From Ruthenibacterium avium (GTDB lineage Bacteria; Bacillota; Clostridia; Oscillospirales; Ruminococcaceae), in the NCBI GenBank assembly GCA_019118905.1, contig DWYA01000048.1, forward strand, positions 18,589 to 82,588: 64,000 bases of DNA, written 5' to 3'. Below are positions 51,929-60,052 of the stretch, piece by piece. The position numbers were made by a program, and so were the translations under genes. Under the pieces are notes generated by a model. That model had not been told where the DNA came from. It did no database searches and worked only from the letters and a program-made list of their open reading frames with translations. The number at the start of each line of letters is the position of its first letter. The first letter of the stretch is position 1.

Positions 51929-51964
51929 TTACGCCGCTCTTGCACACGAGTGCAAGGAGCGTAA
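51929..51964 (-). other. Hairpin in the leader of the small two-gene unit
   Basis: TTACGC..TTGCAC-TCGT-GTGCAA..GCGTAA, two stacked 6-bp stems, followed on the minus strand by GAGGTTTTTT. It lies between the tRNA-Val terminator and the small gene and could be a second terminator or attenuator. Confidence 0.45.
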
Positions 51965-51993
51965 AACAAAGGAATTTTTTGAAGCGGAATAAA

Positions 51994-52026
51994 AAAAACC
52001 GAACCTGAAGAACAGGCTCGGTTTTT
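51994..52026. terminator. Terminator after tRNA-Val
   Basis: AAACCGA.CCTG / CAGG.TCGGTTT stem with 5-nt loop and A/T runs on both sides; T8 on the minus strand. Confidence 0.85.
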
Positions 52027-52031
52027 CCATG

Positions 52032-52108
52032 TGGTGGAGATTAAGGGACTCGAACCCATGACCTCTCGGATGTGAACCGAACGCTCTAACCAGCTGAGCT
52101 AAATCTCC
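52032..52108 (-). tRNA. tRNA-Val (anticodon CAC)
   Basis: Full cloverleaf: acceptor GGAGATT/AATCTCC, D arm GCTC/GAGC, anticodon arm TTCGG-TTCACAT-CCGAG giving CAC, T loop TTCGAGT, discriminator A and an encoded CCA (52034-52032). The T stem ATGGG/CCCTT has one U-U mismatch. Reads GUG codons. Confidence 0.93.
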
Positions 52109-52120
52109 GTAACAGCTATT

Positions 52121-52149
52121 ATTATATCACAGCACAATCTTTTTGTCTA
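52121..52149 (-). promoter_or_regulatory. Promoter of tRNA-Val
   Basis: Minus-strand TAGACA, 17-bp spacer, TATAAT, 12 bp before the tRNA. Confidence 0.75.
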
Positions 52150-52237
52150 GTGTTTTTTTCAAAAAATTGCCTCGAAACTAAAATCAGGTATAAGGTGCTT
52201 TGCAGCAAGCGGCAATTTTGAAAAAATTTTTCAAGCA

Positions 52238-52283
52238 ACGCAGCGTCAGGGCTTGCATGTGACGCTGCGTCATCAGATAATAT
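52238..52283 (+). promoter_or_regulatory. Promoter/operator of the MerR-like gene
   Basis: Perfect 10-bp inverted repeat ACGCAGCGTC (52238) / GACGCTGCGT (52261) flanks -35 TTGCAT (52253-52258). The -10 is GATAAT (17-bp spacer) or TAATAT (19-bp spacer, as MerR proteins prefer). Autoregulation is inferred. Confidence 0.55.
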
Positions 52284-52304
52284 GAGGGCAAGGAGGTGAA
52301 ATCC

Positions 52305-53021
52305 ATGTCGAAATACAGCACCGGAGAAATTGCTCGTCTATGCGGCGTATCCGTGCGAACCGTTCAATTTTACGACAGCAAGGGGCTGCTCACTCCCTCT
52401 CAAATCAGTGAAGGCGGCAGAAGGCTTTACTGTCAAGCCGATGTCGAAAAGCTGCGTTTTATTTGTATGCTGAAAACGCTGGGCCTTTCGCTGGACGCCA
52501 TCAAAGAAATTTTGGGCAGTGAGCAGCAAAATGAAATTCTCCTTTTGCTGTTAGAGCAGCAGGAAAAGCGCATTTGCCAAGAGGTGGAGCAGCGTGAAAA
52601 ACAGCTGACTTCCATTCGGTTTCTCAGGGAAACGCTGAAAAACGAAGGCGAAATTCCGGCGCAGTCTCTTTGCGACATAGAGCAGATTATGGAAAACAAA
52701 AAAGGGCTTCGTACAACACATGGCATTATGCTGGCAGTCGGCATTTTGATGGATCTCATTCAGCTGGTGCTTTTGGCACTTTGGCTGTTTCGGGGAATTT
52801 GGGTTCCCTTTGCGGTGGGAATGCCGTTTGTGATTGCCATGGGCGTTTGGATGACACGCTTTTATTATCGGCGCGTTTCTTACGCCTGCCCGCATTGTCA
52901 TGCAGTCTTTCGTCCTAAATTTGGGGAGTTTCTCTTTGCCAAGCACACGCCTAAAACACGCTGCCTAACGTGTACGCAGTGTGGTAAAAAAGACTACTGC
53001 GTCGAGCAGTCGGCGGGCTAA
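52305..53021 (+). CDS. MerR-family regulator with two membrane helices and zinc-ribbon-like tail
   Basis: 238 residues. Residues 3-70 are a MerR winged helix (YSTGEIARLCGVSVRTVQFYDSKGLL); 75-115 a coiled coil; 140-185 two membrane helices (HGIMLAVGILMDLIQLVLLALWLF, VPFAVGMPFVIAMGVWM); 195-235 two CxxC pairs (CPHC, CTQCGKKDYC) suggesting a zinc ribbon. ATG 52305 follows AAGGAGG; GTG 52296 overlaps that site. It would place a DNA-binding domain at the membrane; the signal is unknown. Confidence 0.88.
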   Translation: MSKYSTGEIARLCGVSVRTVQFYDSKGLLTPSQISEGGRRLYCQADVEKLRFICMLKTLGLSLDAIKEILGSEQQNEILLLLLEQQEKRICQEVEQREKQLTSIRFLRETLKNEGEIPAQSLCDIEQIMENKKGLRTTHGIMLAVGILMDLIQLVLLALWLFRGIWVPFAVGMPFVIAMGVWMTRFYYRRVSYACPHCHAVFRPKFGEFLFAKHTPKTRCLTCTQCGKKDYCVEQSAG

Positions 53022-53038
53022 AAATCCGTTTAATAAAA

Positions 53039-53076
53039 TGCGGGCGCTGCAAAATCAAGCATTTTGCAGTGCCCGC
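53039..53076. terminator. Terminator between MerR-like gene and recG
   Basis: GCGGGC.CTGCAAAAT / ATTTTGCAG.GCCCGC stem between convergent genes; weak T tail. Confidence 0.75.
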
Positions 53077-53084
53077 TTGCGCTT

Positions 53085-55103
53085 TTAATTCAGCGCAGTA
53101 TCCCCGGAAAACAGCTGGTCGATTAAATGCGAAAGCCCTTGATGGCAGGGCTCGGACAGTGTGGGGTCATTGGCACAGATTTCGAGCGCGTCCTGCTGGG
53201 CAGTGTATAAAATACGGCTGTCGGCCATCAAATCCGCAATGCGAAGGCTGGGCAAACCGTGCTGACGGCTGCCGAAAAAGTCACCCGGGCCGCGCGTTTC
53301 TAAATCAAATTTGGCAATTTCAAAGCCGTCCGTGGTATGACACAAGAAAGAAAGCCGCTTTTTCACGGATTCGCTCACATGGTCGCTCACAAGAATACAG
53401 TACGCCTCACCGCCGCCGCGTCCCACGCGGCCGCGCAGCTGGTGCAGTGCGGACAGCCCGTAGCGCTCGGCGTTTTCAATCACGATGCAGTTCGCGTTCG
53501 GCACGTCTACGCCCACTTCAATTACTGTTGTGGAAACCAGCACATCTAGTTCGCCCTTTTGAAACTGCTCCATCACAGCGGCTTTTTCCGCCGCCTTCAG
53601 CCGCCCGTGCATGAGGCCGACACGCCGCCCCGGCAGCAGAGGCCGCGCAATTTCTTCGCAATACGTTTGGGCGGCCAGCAGTTCACTTTCACTTTCCTCA
53701 ATCAGCGGGCAGACAATATACGCTTGCCGTCCGGCGTCCAATTGGCGCGATAAAAAGCCGAACAAATCGGCACGTTTTTTTCCGGTAACGGCATATGTCT
53801 TAATCGGAATGCGTCCGGGAGGAAGCTCATCCAAAATGGAAATATCCAAATCTCCGAACATCAAAAGCCCTAAGGTGCGCGGAATGGGGGTGGCGCTCAT
53901 CACCAGCGTGTGCGGATGGCGTGCCTTTCCGGCCAAAAGCGTGCGCTGACGCACCCCAAAGCGGTGCTGCTCGTCCGTAATGACAAGCCCCAGATTGGCA
54001 AATTGCACCTTTTCCGACAGCACAGCGTGTGTACCGACAACAAGGTGAGCGTTTTGCTCTGAAATGGCATGCAAAGCCAGCTTTTTTGCGCTTTGCTTCA
54101 TGCTGCCGGTCAGCAGCACAACGGAAATCCCAAACGGGGACAGCATCCGCTCTAAAGACCCGGCGTGCTGTACGGCAAGGATTTCTGTGGGAGCCATCAG
54201 CGCCGCTTGATAGCCGTTTTTTACTGCACAGTAAATGGCGGCAGCGGCGACCAGCGTCTTTCCGCTGCCAACGTCACCTTGCAACAAGCGGTTCATCGGC
54301 TGCGGCTTTTGCAAGTCCTCCATAATTTCCGCCGCCGCGCGCTGCTGTGCGCCGGTGGGCGAAAAGGGAAGCGAAGCCCAAAGCGGCGTCAGCGCCACAG
54401 GCTTCATGCGGGAGCCGGTAAGCGCTTTGCCTTTTTTGCGCATCATCAAAAGCCCCAGCTGCAATGTGAGCAATTCTTCATAAATCAGTCGCCGCCGCGC
54501 GGCATGAATATCGGCCCGATTCTTTGGGAAATGAATTTTTACAACGGCCTCCTGCTTGGTGCAAAGGCGGTATTTTGTCAAAAGAGATTCCGGGAGCGGC
54601 TCGTCCATTTCTAAATGTTCCAGAGCATTCTGCACACATTTTGACAAAAACGCGCTGTTTACACCTTCGGTTTGCGGATAAATCGGCACAAAAGGCGTTT
54701 GCTGTGCTTGGTGCTCCGTGAGTATGACAGGGTTAACCATTTCACGGTGCAGAAAACTGCCGCCCACTTTCCCAAAAAATAAATAAGTTTCCCCAGAGTT
54801 TAATTTTGAAGAAATATACGGATTGTTGAAATAAGAAAGCGCCAGTGTGCCGGTATCATCGCCCGCTGTAATGCGTGTCAGCTTTTTCCCGCTGCGAACT
54901 CGTGTAGGCGCACCCACTTCATAAACCGTTGCGCGCACCACACATTTGACCTCATACGGCGCTTGCGATACGGAATAAGGCGCTGAGTAATCCACATAAT
55001 CACGCGGGTAAAAGCACAGCAAATCCTCGGCGGTGTGGATATTCAGCTTGGCCAGCATTTGCGCGCGTTTTTCGCCGATTCCTTTTAAATAGCGAATATC
55101 CAT
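53085..55103 (-). CDS. recG: ATP-dependent DNA helicase RecG
   Basis: 672 residues. Branch migration and fork reversal at stalled replication forks. N-terminal wedge/OB domain (YLKGIGEKRAQMLAKL; VRATVYEVG), Walker A GDVGSGKTLVA (about 275), DEQHRFG box (about 380), and C-terminal helicase motifs STTVIEVGVDVPNA and QLRGRVGRGGG. ATG 55103 has GGAGGAG. It ends the asp23-fakA cluster, as in Bacillus (yloU-yloV-recG). Confidence 0.97.
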   Translation of the reverse strand: MDIRYLKGIGEKRAQMLAKLNIHTAEDLLCFYPRDYVDYSAPYSVSQAPYEVKCVVRATVYEVGAPTRVRSGKKLTRITAGDDTGTLALSYFNNPYISSKLNSGETYLFFGKVGGSFLHREMVNPVILTEHQAQQTPFVPIYPQTEGVNSAFLSKCVQNALEHLEMDEPLPESLLTKYRLCTKQEAVVKIHFPKNRADIHAARRRLIYEELLTLQLGLLMMRKKGKALTGSRMKPVALTPLWASLPFSPTGAQQRAAAEIMEDLQKPQPMNRLLQGDVGSGKTLVAAAAIYCAVKNGYQAALMAPTEILAVQHAGSLERMLSPFGISVVLLTGSMKQSAKKLALHAISEQNAHLVVGTHAVLSEKVQFANLGLVITDEQHRFGVRQRTLLAGKARHPHTLVMSATPIPRTLGLLMFGDLDISILDELPPGRIPIKTYAVTGKKRADLFGFLSRQLDAGRQAYIVCPLIEESESELLAAQTYCEEIARPLLPGRRVGLMHGRLKAAEKAAVMEQFQKGELDVLVSTTVIEVGVDVPNANCIVIENAERYGLSALHQLRGRVGRGGGEAYCILVSDHVSESVKKRLSFLCHTTDGFEIAKFDLETRGPGDFFGSRQHGLPSLRIADLMADSRILYTAQQDALEICANDPTLSEPCHQGLSHLIDQLFSGDTALN

Positions 55104-55136
55104 GGGCTCCTCCTTCTTGTGCATAAGCGTATGGGG

Positions 55137-55928
55137 TTAAAACATCGGCAGCGGCGGGACAACCAAAAATGTGATTATGGCAAGAATCAGCAGGTGCACG
55201 GGATAAAACGCATAAAACCAATATTTGCCCCATTGACCCAGCTTGCCGCGGGTACCGTCATATAACGCCAAGGGAATGGCGCTCAAACCTGTGAGTATGG
55301 CAATAAAACCTTCCAAAGGGAAAAACAGCAGCGCGCTGCAAAGCCCTACCACAGCACGCCAGCGCACCGGAATGTAGTAAAACAGCAGAATCAAGCACAC
55401 GCCATATCCGCTGTAATCGGTTTTCAGCCAGTTTCCCAGGGTAATAAAGACGATGGCCGCACAAACGGCAAGCAGAATGCCCACCGGCTTCCAGGGAATG
55501 GCGCGGCGGATGCTTTCCATGCACCAAATGGCCAGTAAGCCCAGCAGCAGCGTAAAGAAAACGCTTTGATAGTCTGAGTTGAAAACGCTTTGATAACGCA
55601 TGGAAGCGTTCATAGCAAGATTGAAGGGAATTTCTGAAAGGAGTGCAAACAAAAATAAACGAAATGTATATTTTTGTATACTATGAGTATATCTTGCGCC
55701 TTCTGCCAAAAGAAAACAAAAAATGGGAAAGGCAATGCGCCCAATGCATCGGCATACCATCATAGCGGTATAAAGGGATTGTGCAGTTGCTATGTCGGGA
55801 GCCTGAGAAATGAGAGGTGTTAGAAAAACAGCGCCAGTGTGGTCGATCAGCATAATGACCGCTGCAAGCAGCTTCAGTCCGCTTCCCGACAGGCGCAGCC
55901 GCGAAGAAAGTGCCGTTGTCTGCATCAT
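55137..55928 (-). CDS. TraX-like membrane protein
   Basis: 263 residues, about eight membrane helices. The N-terminal LKLLAAVIMLIDHTGAVF is the TraX family mark; LRIGRIAFPIFCFLLAEGARYT follows the same family (seen as CIGRIAFPIFCFLLAEG). In F plasmids TraX acetylates pilin, but chromosomal Firmicute members have no known role. AAGGAG before ATG 55928. It is inserted between fakA and recG. Confidence 0.85.
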   Translation of the reverse strand: MMQTTALSSRLRLSGSGLKLLAAVIMLIDHTGAVFLTPLISQAPDIATAQSLYTAMMVCRCIGRIAFPIFCFLLAEGARYTHSIQKYTFRLFLFALLSEIPFNLAMNASMRYQSVFNSDYQSVFFTLLLGLLAIWCMESIRRAIPWKPVGILLAVCAAIVFITLGNWLKTDYSGYGVCLILLFYYIPVRWRAVVGLCSALLFFPLEGFIAILTGLSAIPLALYDGTRGKLGQWGKYWFYAFYPVHLLILAIITFLVVPPLPMF

Positions 55929-55945
55929 AAAAAACTCCTTACAAA

Positions 55946-55974
55946 ACAGCGCCCGACGTTTCGCCGGGCGCTGT
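55946..55974 (-). terminator. Terminator after fakA
   Basis: Perfect 10-bp stem ACAGCGCCCG/CGGGCGCTGT with TTTTG on the minus strand, between fakA and the TraX-like gene. Confidence 0.8.
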
Positions 55975-55985
55975 AATTCAATCAA

Positions 55986-57674
55986 TTATTCCACACTGAG
56001 CATGTAGTAATAAACGGGCTGACCGCCGGTAATATGGGTTACTTCAATGCCGGCGGGGCACTTGGCCTGAACCATGTTGGCGGTGCGCTGTGCGTCCTCC
56101 TCGGAAACATCACAGCCGGAAATCACCGTGATAAAGCTGGTGTCTTTTTTGCACATGCTGCGAGCCAAGCGGTAGGTCGTCTTGGTAACATCTGTGCCGG
56201 TAGCAACCAGCTTGCCGTTTTCAAGAGCCAAGATTTCACCTTTCTTGATTTTCTTGCCGTCAAAGTCGCTGTCGCGTGCGGCGAAGGTAATCAAACCGGT
56301 GGAAACATGGTCGGCCGCCTGCATCATGGCAACGGCATTTTCATCAGCGCTTGCCTCGCCGTCAAAACTCAGCATAGCGGTAATGCCCTGCGGAATGGTG
56401 CGCGTCGGCAGCACAACAATGGTGCGGTCGGCAATTTTCTTTGCCTGTTCAGCCGCCATGATAATATTTTTGTTATTGGGCAGCACAAATACTGTCTTAG
56501 CGGGCACGCTCTGGACAGCCGCCACAATATCAGCCGTAGACGGGTTCATGGTTTGTCCGCCGGATACAACGGCATCTACGCCCAAATCCTCAAACACAGC
56601 GCGCAGACCGTCGCCGGCAGCAACGGAAACAAAGCCATAAGTGCGCTCGGGGTCGACGGCGGCATAGGTGAATTCACCCACACCGGCATTTTCAGCGGCT
56701 GCTTGCTTTTTCAAACCTTCGCCCTGCTTTTGGCGTGCCAAGAACTGCTCATGCATATTTTCAATTTTGAAATTGGTCAAATAGCCGTATTGCAGCGCGT
56801 GAGAAACCACCTTGCCGGGGTCCTGCGTGTGGACGTGACAGTTGATGACGTCATCGTCCTCAATGACAACAACAGAATCACCATTGGACTCCAAAAATGC
56901 ACGCAGCTTTTCGCTGGAAGCATTCTCGTTTTTATTGACAAGAAACTGAGTGCAGTATCCGTTGACGATGTCCTCTACCGTCATCAAATCATCGGTGTAA
57001 ACGCCTTTGCCCGCAGCGCCGCTGTCCAGCTTCGCACTTTTGGGGGCGGACTCGGACGGCTGAATCATGACGCCGTCGCGCAGAACGCTCAGCATACCGT
57101 TAAAAATAATCACAAGGCCCTGACCGCCTGCGTCCACTACGCCGGCTTTTTTCAAAACGGGCAGTTGTTCCGGCGTATGATCCAGCGCTTTCTGGGCTGC
57201 ATCACACACCACCTGCCATAAAGCGGTGACATCGGAGCATTGTGCGGCCGCGGCCTCCTCGGCGGAAACGCGCGCCACAGTCAGCATTGTGCCCTCTGTG
57301 GGCTTCATGACTGCTTTATAGGCAGCGTCCACACCCTTTTGCAGCGCGCAGACGATATCAGCCGCATCAGCAGTGCGCTTGCCTTGCAGCGCTTTGTAAA
57401 AGCCGCGGAACAAAAGGCTGGAAATTACGCCCGAATTTCCGCGTGCGCCGCGCAGCATGGCGGAAGCGGCAGCCTTGGCGGCATCCTCCACGGTGCAGTC
57501 GTCGCCCAGCGCTTCCAGCTCGGCCACAGCAGCGCCGATTGTCATGCTCATGTTTGTGCCTGTGTCACCGTCGGGAACGGGGAACACGTTTAACTCGTCA
57601 ACACGCGCACGCTGATTTTCCAAGCTGTGCGCACCGGATAAAATAGCATCTCGCAGCAATTTGCCTGTCATCAT
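55986..57674 (-). CDS. fakA: Fatty acid kinase catalytic subunit FakA (DAK2/DegV-like)
   Basis: 562 residues. N-terminal DhaL/DAK2 nucleotide domain (about 1-200): VFPVPDGDTGTNMSMT with metal-binding aspartates, RGARGNSGVISS and DAGGQGLVII. A middle domain and a C-terminal DegV-like fold (from about 330) follow. It phosphorylates fatty acids held by a FakB protein, which is not encoded here. Two adjacent ATGs follow AAAGGAG. Confidence 0.93.
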   Translation of the reverse strand: MMTGKLLRDAILSGAHSLENQRARVDELNVFPVPDGDTGTNMSMTIGAAVAELEALGDDCTVEDAAKAAASAMLRGARGNSGVISSLLFRGFYKALQGKRTADAADIVCALQKGVDAAYKAVMKPTEGTMLTVARVSAEEAAAAQCSDVTALWQVVCDAAQKALDHTPEQLPVLKKAGVVDAGGQGLVIIFNGMLSVLRDGVMIQPSESAPKSAKLDSGAAGKGVYTDDLMTVEDIVNGYCTQFLVNKNENASSEKLRAFLESNGDSVVVIEDDDVINCHVHTQDPGKVVSHALQYGYLTNFKIENMHEQFLARQKQGEGLKKQAAAENAGVGEFTYAAVDPERTYGFVSVAAGDGLRAVFEDLGVDAVVSGGQTMNPSTADIVAAVQSVPAKTVFVLPNNKNIIMAAEQAKKIADRTIVVLPTRTIPQGITAMLSFDGEASADENAVAMMQAADHVSTGLITFAARDSDFDGKKIKKGEILALENGKLVATGTDVTKTTYRLARSMCKKDTSFITVISGCDVSEEDAQRTANMVQAKCPAGIEVTHITGGQPVYYYMLSVE

Positions 57675-57714
57675 ATCGTATAATTCTCCTTTACGTCATT
57701 CCCACGGCCTTGGT

Positions 57715-58065
57715 TTATCCAACAATATCGTCCACGCATACGTCAATGCGGCGCACTTGCAGGCCGGTGGCATCCTCTACGGCATAGCGCACCTTGTGGG
57801 TAATACTGCGCACAATTGCCGCAATGTTTACGCCATAGGTAACTTTAATGTGCAGCTCGATAATCAGCTGGCCGTTGTCATCGGTAACGCGAACACCCTT
57901 TTCGGGGAAATCAGCGCCCAGCACAAGTGCTTTTGCGCTATCGCTGCGGCTCTTGGTGGCCATACCGGACACGCCATAGCAGTTTTGCACCGCCGCGCTC
58001 ACCAGCTCGGCAAAAAAGTCGTTTGTCATGCATACCTTGCCCAGAGGGTTGTAGAACTTAATCAA
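57715..58065 (-). CDS. Asp23/Gls24 family envelope stress protein
   Basis: 116 residues (YloU type). TTG 58065 start with AAAGGAG ten bases upstream; sequence further upstream in frame overlaps the promoter. Family marks: DFFAELVSAAVQNCYGVSGM and the C-terminal VRYAVEDATGLQVRRIDVCVDDI. Always paired with the FakA-type gene that follows. Confidence 0.9.
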   Translation of the reverse strand: MIKFYNPLGKVCMTNDFFAELVSAAVQNCYGVSGMATKSRSDSAKALVLGADFPEKGVRVTDDNGQLIIELHIKVTYGVNIAAIVRSITHKVRYAVEDATGLQVRRIDVCVDDIVG

Positions 58066-58128
58066 AACAGCTCCACTCCTTTTCCAATCGGCGTAAAACG
58101 CCGCATGAATTGATAGAAATACAGCTAC

Positions 58129-58157
58129 ATTATACACCAAAGCAGTGAAAATGTACA
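58129..58157 (-). promoter_or_regulatory. Promoter of the asp23-fakA unit
   Basis: Minus-strand TGTACA, 17-bp spacer, TATAAT; a small CGGCG/CGCCG hairpin lies in the leader. Confidence 0.65.
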
Positions 58158-58223
58158 GCGTTTCGCAAATTTCGCGCCGAACATGTGTTTTCTGCCCGTA
58201 TCGCGCAAAGCGTCAATTTTTTC

Positions 58224-58251
58224 TTGCAATCAAAATCTTTTATGGTATAAT
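58224..58251 (+). promoter_or_regulatory. Promoter of tRNA-Arg
   Basis: TTGCAA, 16-bp spacer, TATAAT, 17 bp before the tRNA. Confidence 0.75.
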
Positions 58252-58268
58252 AGTAAGGCAATCAATCT

Positions 58269-58345
58269 GCGTCCGTAGCTCAGCTGGATAGAGCACTGGC
58301 CTCCGACGCCAGGTGCCGGGGGTTCGAATCCCTTCGGGCGCGCCA
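58269..58345 (+). tRNA. tRNA-Arg (anticodon CCG)
   Basis: Complete cloverleaf: acceptor GCGTCCG/CGGGCGC (one G-U), D arm GCTC/GAGC, anticodon arm CTGGC-CTCCGAC-GCCAG giving CCG, T arm GGGGG-TTCGAAT-CCCTT, discriminator G and encoded CCA. Reads CGG. Confidence 0.97.
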
Positions 58346-58380
58346 AAAGCCCCAAACGCGAAGGCGTTTGGGGCTTTTTT
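58346..58380 (+). terminator. Terminator after tRNA-Arg
   Basis: Perfect 14-bp stem AAAGCCCCAAACGC with GAAG loop and T6. Confidence 0.93.
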
Positions 58381-58396
58381 CGTGTTCTTCGTCATT

Positions 58397-59593
58397 TTAG
58401 GAATTGCGGTTTAATTCCGAGAAAAAACGCACAAGCACCAGAAGGTAGACAAGGAATGTGCCGCCGCCCAAACATGCAAGCGTCAGCGCGATGCCGAAAC
58501 GTTCGGCCAGCCAACCGGAAACAGGCGATAACACAATCATGCACACGCTGTAAACCATGCTGTCGACGCTGGTAACGGTGGCGCGCATTTCGCTGGGGTA
58601 CAGCGGTTGAAGCAATGTATCGGCGCGCGAAAGAAACACCGTACAAAAAAAGCCGGAAAGAAAGGCGCAGGGAATGGAAAAAAACAGCGATGGAACACCG
58701 GCAAAGGCGCAAAGCAGTGCGCCCGGAAAAACGGTGACGGCACAAAGCGTGCCGAACCGGCTGGGCATATAGGGCATACACAGTGCCCCCAGCACATCCG
58801 CCAATAAAAACAGACAAAGCACCGGCCCCAGCAAAGTGGAGGGAAGGCCGATATCTAACAGCATTTGCTGCCAATACATTTGCAGCAGATAGGAGACAGC
58901 GCCAAACATGCCGCAAAGCACCATGCGGCCCAAAAGTGCCCGACGAGGGGCAAGAAAAACAGCTGTCTGCTTACAGTGCAGCGCAAAGCGTTTTCCAAAA
59001 TGGGTATGAGAAATTTCCGCTTTTTGGCGCTGTGAATTGGCAAATGGCTCGGTTAGACGCAGGGTGATGCAAAAGGTAACAAGGCTCAGCAGACCGGCGA
59101 TGAAATAGGCCCCGAAAAAGCCGATTTTCAGCACCCAGTAGCTTGCTAAGCCCGATACCGCCTGCATTGCAGAATAAGCGGCCAAAAGCCGGCTGCTGTG
59201 TTTGTCGTATTCTGATTCACGGTCGAGAGCCTTTAGGCTGTCATACAAAAGTGCTTCCAAAGTGCCCGAAGCAAGGTTGAACGAAAGCGCCTCCAAAGCA
59301 AAGGACAAGCAAACGCCAAGCAAATGGGTGCTGAAAGCCATAGTAAATGCACTGGCTGAGGCCAAGAGGCAGGAGATGAGCAAGGTTTTTTTGCGGCCTA
59401 AAAGGTCGGCCAGCATTCCACTGGGAACTTCGCACAAAAAGCTGACAACATGAAAAACGCCTTCGGCAATTCCGACGTCAACGAGAGAAAAGCCGCGCGA
59501 AAGCAAAAGAACCACCCAAATGGTACCGGTGATGCGAAAGCCGCGCAGTGCCTGAAAAATGGTAAGAAAAAACGGGTTCGTACTGATTTTCAT
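58397..59593 (-). CDS. MFS transporter (efflux type)
   Basis: 398 residues, 11-12 membrane helices. The loop 2-3 MFS signature reads GMLADLLGRKKTLL (about 60-74), with PSGMLAD as in drug and macrolide exporters; SLVDVGIAEGVFHVVSFLCEVPSG precedes it. ATG 59593 follows AAAGGAG. A TATAAT directly abuts that ribosome binding site and cannot serve it, so transcription probably comes from the leader promoter at 59905-59933 through a terminator. The substrate is unknown. Confidence 0.88.
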   Translation of the reverse strand: MKISTNPFFLTIFQALRGFRITGTIWVVLLLSRGFSLVDVGIAEGVFHVVSFLCEVPSGMLADLLGRKKTLLISCLLASASAFTMAFSTHLLGVCLSFALEALSFNLASGTLEALLYDSLKALDRESEYDKHSSRLLAAYSAMQAVSGLASYWVLKIGFFGAYFIAGLLSLVTFCITLRLTEPFANSQRQKAEISHTHFGKRFALHCKQTAVFLAPRRALLGRMVLCGMFGAVSYLLQMYWQQMLLDIGLPSTLLGPVLCLFLLADVLGALCMPYMPSRFGTLCAVTVFPGALLCAFAGVPSLFFSIPCAFLSGFFCTVFLSRADTLLQPLYPSEMRATVTSVDSMVYSVCMIVLSPVSGWLAERFGIALTLACLGGGTFLVYLLVLVRFFSELNRNS

Positions 59594-59686
59594 TTTAAAA
59601 ACTCCTTTATTATATCTGAAAGAGAAAAAATGAAAGCGAACCCTTTTGTTTGACAAGCGGTGAAAATGTGTTAGGAAAAGAAAAAA

Positions 59687-59708
59687 GCCGCAGCAGAACT
59701 GCCGCGGC
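59687..59708 (-). terminator. Terminator/attenuator between leader ORF and MFS gene
   Basis: Minus-strand 9-bp stem GCCGCGGCA/TGCTGCGGC with GTTC loop and TTTTTTCTTTT, 18 bp after the leader stop. Its 3' arm (TGCGGCT) is complementary to AGCCGCA in the leader 5' UTR (plus strand 59841-59847). Confidence 0.85.
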
Positions 59709-59726
59709 GAAAGCCAAATTCAGCGG

Positions 59727-59813
59727 TTACTGCATGCAAAAGGGGACACTTCCAGAATTTTTTGCAAAATCAGCACCTTTTGAAAGCCGAACGACTGCAA
59801 CTTTCCATGCCAT
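59727..59813 (-). CDS. 28-codon leader ORF upstream of the MFS gene
   Basis: ATG 59813 lies nine bases after AAAGGAGGG, one of the strongest ribosome binding sites in the window. The peptide begins MAWKVAVVRLSKG and ends SGSVPFCMQ, with one cysteine. It sits between a near-consensus promoter and a strong terminator, with the MFS gene 130 bp downstream. It is best explained as a leader peptide whose translation controls termination, as for known antibiotic-resistance leaders. A secreted or signalling peptide is the alternative; no processing gene is near. Confidence 0.65.
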   Translation of the reverse strand: MAWKVAVVRLSKGADFAKNSGSVPFCMQ

Positions 59814-59904
59814 CGAAATGCACCCTCCTTTCATACAATTTGCGGCTGTACCATTCCAGCGCATAAATGTGTGTACTTAAAACAGACCGCATGATACCGC
59901 CTTT

Positions 59905-59933
59905 ATTATAGGCTGTTTACATAAGTAAGTCAA
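59905..59933 (-). promoter_or_regulatory. Strong SigA promoter of the leader-MFS unit
   Basis: Minus-strand TTGACT, 17-bp spacer, TATAAT. The expected start near 59898 gives an 85-nt leader before the 28-codon ORF. Confidence 0.8.
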
Positions 59934-59985
59934 GATTTTTGAGCTTATCCGATAGGGAAAAGAGGCTCTATACAGTAAAAAATGC

Positions 59986-60006
59986 CCACGAGAAAGCTTC
60001 TCGTGG
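59986..60006 (-). terminator. Terminator after the DUF342 gene
   Basis: Perfect 9-bp stem CCACGAGAA/TTCTCGTGG, 3-nt loop, T6 on the minus strand (plus 59977-59982). Confidence 0.88.
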
Positions 60007-60052
60007 ACAAAAGATGATAAAGCTACCGCAGACTCATTCCAATCACAGCGGA

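Noticed and set aside
59600..59620. TATAAT directly before the MFS ribosome binding site as a promoter
   Set aside because: Transcription would start at or beyond the ribosome binding site, and no -35 is present at the right distance.
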